Assembly (NCBI GenBank): GCA_003514205.1
Contig: DORQ01000221.1
Coordinates: forward strand, 1 to 6,940
Length of the DNA: 6,940 nucleotides
Reading direction: 5' to 3'
DNA from: Acidimicrobiaceae bacterium
Lineage (GTDB): Bacteria > Actinomycetota > Acidimicrobiia > Acidimicrobiales > Microtrichaceae
Shown: positions 1-6,446 of the stretch, piece by piece
How the letters are laid out: every line of letters starts with the position of its first letter
Numbering within the stretch: the stretch's first letter is position 1
Position numbers and translations under genes: made by a program
Notes under the pieces: model-generated
Told to the model about the DNA's origin: nothing
Databases searched by the model: none
What the model saw: only the letters and a program-made list of their open reading frames with translations

Positions 1-1
1 C

Positions 2-3000
2 ACGACGGGCGCTGCGAACCTCCGCTGTCAGCTCACGGTGACAAACACCGGAACTGTGCCGGCCTATGGCGTGACCTTCCGCGACACTCCCTCCACCTCA
101 CAGCACTCAAATGCTGTGTTTGGTTCAGGCGCCGCGATTACCGCTCAAACGGTGTGGAACCCGCTCGCTATTTCATCCACTGGCTCGCCAGCCACGTTGT
201 CCACCGATTGGGCGACCTCTGGAAACAGCTATCTGGAGTGGACCACTGATCCCCTCGACCCGATCGACCCAGGCGAGAGCATCAACATCTCCGTTGACTT
301 CAACGTGGACGGCTGGGCGTATGACCGGGATCCTGCGTCCACCTCCGCCTTCCGCACCGGACAGAACGCACTGGTCCTTGGGCGGGTGGGCTACAAGCCG
401 TCTGGGACTGCATGTCCGATCACCGCAGGAGCGTACGTAGCGCCTTGTATCGGAGCGAATCAGACGGCAGTGCAGAACCTCGTGTTTGAACGCTCTGCTA
501 TCGCTGTGGGCAAACAGGTAGTTCGTGAGCTAACGAACTGGGATCCCGCCAAGGAGTACTACGACATCGCATCGACCGTAGGTGCAGCACCCTACCTGCC
601 ATATAGCGGCGTGTACTCCGCATTGCGAACCGATCGACAGGTCCCCCCACTTCTTCCGACTCCGACGCTCTCCACGTTCTACAGCGGAGTCGGGCTCAAC
701 CAAACGCCTGCCTTGCCAAACGATGGCCCGATCCCGCCAGGTGTCGCAGTACCAGCCGGGTACCCCAACACCTACTGGGTGCTCGACGTGGCCACGCAGG
801 ACCTCGCTAACCTCGACACGTTGACGGTAACCGAAAGCCTGCCCTACGGGTTTCGGTATGTTCCTGGAAGCCTCCAAGCAGTGAACTACACCTGGAACGG
901 TACCGTCGGCCAGAACACGTTCACGCCAATTCCCGATGCCGCTGCTGGCACCACGGTCACGCCATTTGGCTCACCAGTGGATTGTGCGGCCGGTCCCACG
1001 ACGGTTCAGGACAATGGCGACACGGTCCGCTGGAACTTCAATCGCTCAACCCCCGGCGAGGCCTCAATTCCCTGGAATAGCGCCTCCTCGATTTGGGATG
1101 CCTCCGATCCCGGCCAGGTGCCCCTCACTGGTACCAACAACCGGCTGTACACCCATGTCACACGATTCGTGTTCGCGACGCGGCACGAAGTCGCAACGAG
1201 CGAATGTGTTGAAGCACAGCGGGCCGCTCCAAGTCAGCAGATTGTCTTCATCAACAAGGCAGCGGCCGCAATGACTCATCGAGACGGAGTTGACCGGACT
1301 GCCACAGCAAGCCGTTCCACCGCAATGATCCACGCGATGCAGGTGGCCAAATCACCCGACGGAGGAGTGCTCGGCGCAGGCGGAACCAAGAACTTCGACA
1401 TCACTGTTCAGTTCAACGCTCTTGCAACTGCCAACACCACGCTCGACGGCCTTGTCGCCACCGAGACGGTGGCCGACTATGACCCGGCCACTGGTACGAA
1501 CCTGTACCAGTTGGGAACGGCCAGCGCGCACGTGGTGTACGGGGGTGCATCGGCCACAGGTCAATGCCCAACAAGTTCCCCTTCCTCAAGCCACTTCCCT
1601 GCGGAGGAGAGCGACCTCCTTCGGGACCCGACCAACGGTTGCCAGGTGGTGAGAGATCCATACGATATTCAGGAAACCGTGGTATCCCGAGGGCCTGGCG
1701 GAACAGTGCTGCAGTGGCGCTTCCCGCAGATGGAGCAAGTCACCAGCCGTGATGGCTTCCCCGGCAAATACAACCTGCTGGGGGCATGTAAAGAGACACC
1801 ACTCTTCGATGGAGATGGCGCTCCCTCGACATGGTCCGACGGGTCGCCTCGACCGGCCACGGGCAACGGCTGCTTCGAGGAACTCCACATCACGATGCCC
1901 ATCACGGCTCCTGTGGGCGTGCAAAACGGTTTGACCGTGACGAACGACGTTCAGTTCACCACCGACTTCTTGGTCATCGATAACCAAGACCTGTATCGAG
2001 ACAATGCCTACCCAAGCAATGACAGCTACTGGTGGGGCGGAATCTGGCATGCAGGCGACACGGCATCGCTTCAGATCGTCTCTGGCGATCCTGCACCAAC
2101 GCCGGTGAAGTCCGGCCCGACTACAGCGCAGCCGGGCGAACTTGTGACCTGGACGGTGGATGTACCGATCGCTGCCGGTGACAACTACTTCGATCTTCGG
2201 GTGCTCGACACCATTCCTGCCGAGGTGGATCCAGTGTCCGTTGGAGCTCTTGTCTGCACCGATACAGCCGGCACCTGCACTCGGGCCCGCAAGACAGCGC
2301 CCGCAGTTGCGCCAACGGCCTTCACGACGGTCACGAATCCTGACCAGACCAGCACGGTCGGGTATTGGATTGGCGACCTTGATGCGGCCAACGAAGCACG
2401 TACGTTGACCTTCACTGTCACAGGCCGAGTACGAAACGCTGTCGGAGCTCGAGAAATTGTCGCCGGCGACATCGTCACGAACCGCGTGATCACCCAATCT
2501 GAGCTGGCAGACGTGAATCCGGCACAATCGCTGACTACGGTGCCAGTTGGAACACCACAGTTCGTGTCTCCTGCAGCAACTGCTGCAGTGGTTGTCGCCG
2601 AACCAAAGGTTGAACTGACCAAGGCCCTCACGACAGTGAACGCTGCCCCCTACAGCGGCGCACCGTTGGTCGCCGGCGATCTGATCGGTTACACCATCAC
2701 CGTCAGCAATTCCGGAACGGCGCCAGCACTCGACATCGCAGTGACTGACACACCTGACCTCGCGGTCAGCAACGTGACAGCCACAGGAACCGGTGTGTCG
2801 CAGTTGGTCAAGGGGTGGACTGCTGCCGATCCTGTTGTCCGGTGGTTTGTTCCATCGGTGGCAGCTGGCGCGAGTGTGCAGCTCACCTATGAAGCAACTG
2901 TGGACGCGAGCTACCTGAATCGTGGCATGTCCACCACCGTGAATACAGCGACCGCTGGACCCTACCGAGGACTCGCCGACACGATTCCCACAGGGCGAAC

Positions 3001-3913
3001 CTATGACATGGTGGAAACTTCGGTAGAGGTTGCCCTGCGTTCGCCAAAGATCGAGGTGGACAAGTTCTCCAATGCGACCTGCACCCCAGGGTCGGCCACG
3101 GTTCGACCAACGGCCGCTCAGCCCTGGTGCATTCGGGTCACCAACAGTGGCACCGATATCGCCCATGCGGCCCAACTCGTTGATCAACTGCCAATTGATT
3201 GGCACATGACGACGTCGGCGACCCCGATCGACACCATCGCCGTGGTCCCTGCAACCGTGGACGGAATCCCCACGCCCCCCTCTCTCACGACAAGTGCGAG
3301 CAGCAACGAGGTTCTCACCTGGGGCCTAGGTGACCTTGCTATTGATCAGACAGTGGAGATCCGGTACTTTGCTCGCTCCACTGTTGGTGCGCCTCTCGCT
3401 GCCACGAACCGGGCCCGTGTCTCGATCACGTTGAGCGACGGGTCAGCGGCGCCGTCCACAGCAATAGCGTTCGCCGACAGAGATCTTGCCGCTGTCAATC
3501 TGTCGCAGTTCGACCTCGAGATTTCCAAGACTCCGGACCTTCAGCGACTGGACCTGCTCCCGGCTGGTGGACCAATCAACTGGACCGTGACCGTCACGAA
3601 TCCCGGAACCGATCCGTTGTCGGGTCTCCGTATTGTCGACAGCCTGCCCGCAGGGCTCACCTACACAGGTGGCTCAGCAACCTCCACATGTGCTGGGTTC
3701 ACCGAGCACAGTGTTGGAGCAGGTGCTGCAGGAAGCACTGAGATCCAGTGGCGTCTTTCAACGCTGGGATCCGGTGCGAGCTGTGCAATCTCGATCACAG
3801 GAGTGCTCCCAACGGGATCGGGAGTGGCGACCCGCGACTACGTCAATCATGTCGAGGCCACCTCTACCGAGATTGTCACTCCTGTTGAGAACACTGCCCG
3901 AGCGCATGTCTTC
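2..3913 (+). repeat. Seven tandem DUF11 / isopeptide-type beta-sandwich domains
   Basis: Approximate boundaries are: D0 2-487 (partial), D1 488-1333, D2 1334-2086, D3 2087-2596, D4 2597-3037, D5 3038-3496 and D6 3497-3913. The typical DUF11 pattern is visible: a Lys near the domain start, a strand such as YTITVSNSGTAPA (D4) or WTVTVTNPGTDP (D6), then V-x-D-[TS]-L/I-P (VLDTIP in D3, IVDSLP in D6), and a closing N-containing strand (VTNRV, TVNTA, ATNRA, YVNHV). D3 to D6 have the normal size of about 140-170 residues. D1 (about 282) and D2 (about 251) are roughly twice that and diverged, so they may hold insertions or two fused subdomains. In known proteins these folds build extended stalks. The repeats are strongly diverged at DNA level, so this is an old array and not a recent duplication. 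Confidence 0.82.
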
Positions 3914-5731
3914 GCCGCGGGCTCCATCGGTGATCGAATCTGGCTCGACACCGATGGTGACGGAATCCAAGATGCTGGCGAGCCGAGCATTGGAGACGTC
4001 GATGTGGTTGTTCACTGGTTCGGTCTCGATGGCATTGCTGGCAACAGCGACGACCAGGACTTCCCAACCACCACAGACTCGAGCGGAAACTATCTGGTCA
4101 CTGGTCTTGAGCCAGGCACCTACATTGTGACCGTCGACACCGCAGACTTGCCGGCTGGCATTACTGCCAACACCGGCGACCCCGATGGTGGTGCGAACGC
4201 AACTGCGCAGCTGGTTCTTTCCCCAGATGAGGATCGGCGCGACCAGGACTTCGGGTTCCGAGGTGTCGGTCGAATCGGCGATCGTGTCTGGTACGACCGT
4301 GATGGCGATGGGGTGCAAGCAAGCACTGGCGAACCGGGAGTCGCGGGAGCGACACTCGTTCTGGTGTGGGCGGGTCCCGACCAGATTCTTGGAAACAGCG
4401 ATGACCGCAGCTTCACCACAGTGACGGACTCTGCTGGCAACTATCTCTTCGACGGCCTGCCTGACGGTGTGTTCTCTGTTACACAAACCACGCCGATACC
4501 GGGCACCTCGCAGACCTTTGATCCAGATTCAGTTCGGGATGGGCACTCGGAGCTGACGCTCAGCACCGGCAATCGCGTGAACCTTGATCAGGACTTTGGG
4601 TATCGACCAAGCGGAAGCATTGGTGACCGCATCTGGTCGGATCTCGATGGTGACGGAATCCAGGACTCTGACGAGCCAGGGATTGTTGGGATTGACGTGA
4701 CCTTGATCTGGTTCGGCGCCGATGGTGTGGCCGGAGGCGGAGACGACATGACGTTGACCACAACGACCAACGCGGACGGTCTCTACTTGTTCTCCAACCT
4801 GCCAGCGGGCAGCTACTCGATCACTGTCACGACTCCGCCCACCGGATTCCGACAAACAGGAGACCCCGACTCGGCACGAGACCTCAGTTCCACCGTGTCG
4901 CTTCCGGCTGGTGGCAGCAACCTTGCGCAGGACTTTGGTTTCCAACAGCTGGCCTCAGTCGGCGACTTCGTGTGGTTGGACCTCAACAAGGACGGTATTC
5001 AGGACCCCTCTGAGGTTGGTCTCGCTGGGCTGAGCGTGGTGCTCGTGGGTGCTGGCTCAGACGGGGTATTCGGCACTGCAGATGATGTGAACAGATCCAC
5101 AACCACATCCTCGACTGGCGCATATCTCTTCGATGCGTTGGTACCTGGCCAGTATCGAATCACCGTGACACCATGTGCGGGCTGCTCCCAGACATTTGAC
5201 CCTGACACCACGCGTGACAACCAGTCCAGCTTCGCCCTCGCCGCAGGCGAGGCAAACAGAGTGCAGGACTTCGGCTATGTCGGTTCCTCCGGACTCGAAG
5301 GAACCGTGTGGGTGGACAGCAACGGCAACGGCGTCATCGATGCTGGTGAGCCACGCATTCCCAACCTGACGGTCACCGTGGTGGATGGAGCGGGCGTCGT
5401 GATCGCAACCCTGGTCACTAACGAAAAGGGCGAGTACTCAATTGCTGGGCTTCCGGCTGGCAAGTACACCGTGCGCCTGGATCTCGACGATCCCGACTTC
5501 CCCCAGAAGCATCGCAATGTCTTTGACCCAGATGGGGACAACGACAGCTCAACCACCGCGATTCTCGGTGTCAATGAGTACAAGCGAAACCTGGACTTCG
5601 GCTTCCTGACCGGTGTCAGCTCACGCTCGCTGGCATTCACCGGCTCCAGTATCGTCCTGCTTGTCGGGTTCGCCTTGGCCCTCCTCGGGATCGGGTTCGC
5701 CCTCCTTCGAGGCCGGCGACGCCGGGAGTAG
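2..5731 (+). CDS. Giant cell-wall-anchored surface protein, DUF11 repeats plus SdrD B-like repeats (5' end missing)
   Basis: This is the C-terminal part of a very large secreted protein that probably acts as an adhesin-like or structural stalk on the cell surface. The frame is open from position 2, and the 12 codons before the GTG at 38 read as part of a DUF11 strand (LRCQLTVTNTG), so 38 is internal and the true start and signal peptide lie outside the window. Seven DUF11/isopeptide-like domains (residues -12 to about 1292) are followed by five SdrD B-like domains (1296-1857), then LAFTG (1865-1869), a hydrophobic helix (about 1870-1890) and the basic tail RGRRRRE. The protein is rich in Thr, Ser, Asp, Gly and Val and poor in Lys, as expected for an exported beta-rich stalk. 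The stop is TAG at 5729-5731. The overall class is clear. The ligand and exact role cannot be read from this part, and the two largest domains match DUF11 only weakly. Confidence 0.93.
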   Translation, partial: TTGAANLRCQLTVTNTGTVPAYGVTFRDTPSTSQHSNAVFGSGAAITAQTVWNPLAISSTGSPATLSTDWATSGNSYLEWTTDPLDPIDPGESINISVDFNVDGWAYDRDPASTSAFRTGQNALVLGRVGYKPSGTACPITAGAYVAPCIGANQTAVQNLVFERSAIAVGKQVVRELTNWDPAKEYYDIASTVGAAPYLPYSGVYSALRTDRQVPPLLPTPTLSTFYSGVGLNQTPALPNDGPIPPGVAVPAGYPNTYWVLDVATQDLANLDTLTVTESLPYGFRYVPGSLQAVNYTWNGTVGQNTFTPIPDAAAGTTVTPFGSPVDCAAGPTTVQDNGDTVRWNFNRSTPGEASIPWNSASSIWDASDPGQVPLTGTNNRLYTHVTRFVFATRHEVATSECVEAQRAAPSQQIVFINKAAAAMTHRDGVDRTATASRSTAMIHAMQVAKSPDGGVLGAGGTKNFDITVQFNALATANTTLDGLVATETVADYDPATGTNLYQLGTASAHVVYGGASATGQCPTSSPSSSHFPAEESDLLRDPTNGCQVVRDPYDIQETVVSRGPGGTVLQWRFPQMEQVTSRDGFPGKYNLLGACKETPLFDGDGAPSTWSDGSPRPATGNGCFEELHITMPITAPVGVQNGLTVTNDVQFTTDFLVIDNQDLYRDNAYPSNDSYWWGGIWHAGDTASLQIVSGDPAPTPVKSGPTTAQPGELVTWTVDVPIAAGDNYFDLRVLDTIPAEVDPVSVGALVCTDTAGTCTRARKTAPAVAPTAFTTVTNPDQTSTVGYWIGDLDAANEARTLTFTVTGRVRNAVGAREIVAGDIVTNRVITQSELADVNPAQSLTTVPVGTPQFVSPAATAAVVVAEPKVELTKALTTVNAAPYSGAPLVAGDLIGYTITVSNSGTAPALDIAVTDTPDLAVSNVTATGTGVSQLVKGWTAADPVVRWFVPSVAAGASVQLTYEATVDASYLNRGMSTTVNTATAGPYRGLADTIPTGRTYDMVETSVEVALRSPKIEVDKFSNATCTPGSATVRPTAAQPWCIRVTNSGTDIAHAAQLVDQLPIDWHMTTSATPIDTIAVVPATVDGIPTPPSLTTSASSNEVLTWGLGDLAIDQTVEIRYFARSTVGAPLAATNRARVSITLSDGSAAPSTAIAFADRDLAAVNLSQFDLEISKTPDLQRLDLLPAGGPINWTVTVTNPGTDPLSGLRIVDSLPAGLTYTGGSATSTCAGFTEHSVGAGAAGSTEIQWRLSTLGSGASCAISITGVLPTGSGVATRDYVNHVEATSTEIVTPVENTARAHVFAAGSIGDRIWLDTDGDGIQDAGEPSIGDVDVVVHWFGLDGIAGNSDDQDFPTTTDSSGNYLVTGLEPGTYIVTVDTADLPAGITANTGDPDGGANATAQLVLSPDEDRRDQDFGFRGVGRIGDRVWYDRDGDGVQASTGEPGVAGATLVLVWAGPDQILGNSDDRSFTTVTDSAGNYLFDGLPDGVFSVTQTTPIPGTSQTFDPDSVRDGHSELTLSTGNRVNLDQDFGYRPSGSIGDRIWSDLDGDGIQDSDEPGIVGIDVTLIWFGADGVAGGGDDMTLTTTTNADGLYLFSNLPAGSYSITVTTPPTGFRQTGDPDSARDLSSTVSLPAGGSNLAQDFGFQQLASVGDFVWLDLNKDGIQDPSEVGLAGLSVVLVGAGSDGVFGTADDVNRSTTTSSTGAYLFDALVPGQYRITVTPCAGCSQTFDPDTTRDNQSSFALAAGEANRVQDFGYVGSSGLEGTVWVDSNGNGVIDAGEPRIPNLTVTVVDGAGVVIATLVTNEKGEYSIAGLPAGKYTVRLDLDDPDFPQKHRNVFDPDGDNDSSTTAILGVNEYKRNLDFGFLTGVSSRSLAFTGSSIVLLVGFALALLGIGFALLRGRRRRE
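3923..5608 (+). repeat. Five tandem SdrD B-like domains (B1-B5)
   Basis: The units are B1 3923-4261, B2 4271-4606, B3 4616-4945, B4 4955-5281 and B5 5291-5608, each about 106-113 residues. Each opens with [SR]-[IV]-G-D-x-[VI]-W (LEGTVW in B5), continues into an acidic loop (DTDGDGIQDAGE in B1, DLDGDGIQDSDE in B3, DLNKDGIQDPSE in B4, DSNGNGVIDAGE in B5), has a central G-x-Y-L-[FV]-x-x-L or equivalent strand, a D-P-D turn, and ends in [QL]-D-F-G-[FY]. This is the signature of SdrD B-like (Cna B-related) domains. In staphylococcal Sdr proteins these bind calcium through the acidic loops and stiffen the stalk next to the cell wall. The position just before the sorting signal fits that role. Calcium binding here is inferred from the loops. 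Confidence 0.92.
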
Positions 5732-6331
5732 CCGTTTCTGGAACTGGCCTGGCCTATCCCTACCGACTTCACCTCGTGACTTCTGTTTCGGCTGGGGGTA
5801 TTTCTCAAACCATGGGATTGAGACGCCCCCTGCCGTCATGAGGCACACTGCAAGCACGACGACAACACCCTGGGACCAGAGGAGAGCCTCTTGCCACACA
5901 AGGCGAAGCGAAGTGAACGATACGCCGAGTAGTGGCAGCGCCATCACCCCAACAGCCACGAAACGATTTCTTCGAGGTGTCGTGGCCTGGCCGAGCACCG
6001 AGAGCACTGTGGAAGCAAGGCCGCATAGGAATCCCCAACAAAGGCCGTAAGCCGCGCCAAGGGGCGTTCCCAGCACCGCGAGCATAGAGATGCCGACGAG
6101 ATATCTCGCCAGGTCGCCGAGACCAGGGGCTTGCAAGTGCTTCATTGGCATGTCGTCGGAAAGGAGTCCGAATCTCAATTGCTCCCCCGTGAAGTAGGCA
6201 TTGAGTCCCCTCACGGCAAAGGCCGAGACGAATAGCAACCAGATCCCGACCGCTCCTGCGATTGTTCCGGACACAACCCATTTGAAGAACTGGACGACGG
6301 TAGTCTCTGGTTGCCTCGTTGGTAGCTTCAC
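5621..6331 (-). CDS. Unrecognised multi-pass membrane protein
   Basis: The protein has 236 residues. I do not recognise its family and propose no function. Hydrophobic segments lie at about residues 19-42, 77-113 (long enough to be one helix plus a re-entrant part, or a hairpin), 124-142 and 151-172. The short basic loop at 115-123 (RRNR) is probably cytoplasmic, which suits four helices with both ends inside. The last 64 residues form a charged, low-complexity cytoplasmic tail rich in Glu, Asp, Pro, Lys and Gly. The start is GTG at 6331; an in-frame TAG at 6347-6349 excludes a longer form, and the next Met (residue 61) would lose the first helix. The ribosome binding site is weak (GCAGAG just upstream). 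The stop is at 5621-5623, inside the convergent surface-protein gene. Hydrophobic periodicity makes it much more believable than the Arg-rich competing frames. The final 37 residues are less certain to be conserved. Confidence 0.68.
   Translation of the reverse strand: MKLPTRQPETTVVQFFKWVVSGTIAGAVGIWLLFVSAFAVRGLNAYFTGEQLRFGLLSDDMPMKHLQAPGLGDLARYLVGISMLAVLGTPLGAAYGLCWGFLCGLASTVLSVLGQATTPRRNRFVAVGVMALPLLGVSFTSLRLVWQEALLWSQGVVVVLAVCLMTAGGVSIPWFEKYPQPKQKSRGEVGRDRPGQFQKRLLPASPASKEGEPDPEEGQGEPDKQDDTGAGECQRA
5630..5728 (+). other. C-terminal LAXTG sortase sorting signal
   Basis: LAFTG (residues 1865-1869, positions 5630-5644) is followed by an uninterrupted hydrophobic stretch of about 21 residues (SSIVLLVGFALALLGIGFALL) and by RGRRRRE at the C-terminus. 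This three-part arrangement is the classical cell-wall sorting signal: sortase cleaves between Thr and Gly and joins the Thr to the cell wall. Ala at the second position instead of Pro is typical of class E sortase substrates in actinobacteria. The cognate sortase is not encoded in the window. Confidence 0.9.
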
Positions 6332-6446
6332 GCTCTGCAGTGTGAGCTACGGGCGATCTCCAACGGTGATCCTCGTATACAGAGATTGTGTTGATTTCGC
6401 GATGGAACCCCTGCTTCGAATCCACGTGCGGCTGTAGCGTTGCGCA
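6332..6446. promoter_or_regulatory. Divergent intergenic region, presumed promoters for both flanking genes
   Basis: These 115 bases separate the starts of two divergent genes, so promoters in both directions are expected here or just inside the genes. The only -10-like element I see is TATACA at 6376-6381, within a GTATAC palindrome readable on both strands. No convincing -35 partner sits at the right distance on either strand. A CACGTG palindrome lies at 6423-6428. Neither gene has a strong Shine-Dalgarno sequence. The promoter role is inferred from gene layout and not from clear motifs. Confidence 0.3.

Noticed and set aside
38..40. GTG as the start of the surface protein
   Set aside because: The frame is open to the left edge, and the 12 codons upstream complete a DUF11 beta strand. 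There is no signal peptide after this GTG, which an LAXTG-anchored protein must have.
1586..3205. A 539-codon open frame on the - strand inside the surface-protein gene
   Set aside because: It is codon-aligned with the + strand gene, so it stays open simply because that gene avoids TTA, CTA and TCA codons over this stretch. Its product is rich in Arg, Cys, His and Trp with no domain pattern, while the + strand shows clear DUF11 structure throughout.
5732..5815. A transcription terminator for the surface-protein gene
   Set aside because: I looked for a GC-rich hairpin followed by T residues. Only a very short GGCCTGGCC partial palindrome near 5747 is present, with no T tract, and the region is coding on the other strand.
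5613..6050. A 145-codon open frame on the + strand after the surface protein
   Set aside because: Its start lies inside the surface-protein gene and the product is low-complexity with no domain pattern. It is antisense to the hydrophobic membrane-protein frame.
5805..6425. A 206-codon open frame on the - strand overlapping the membrane protein in another frame
   Set aside because: The translation is Arg-, Pro- and His-rich without hydrophobic segments or motifs, the usual look of a shadow frame. The 6331-5621 frame has regular membrane helices.
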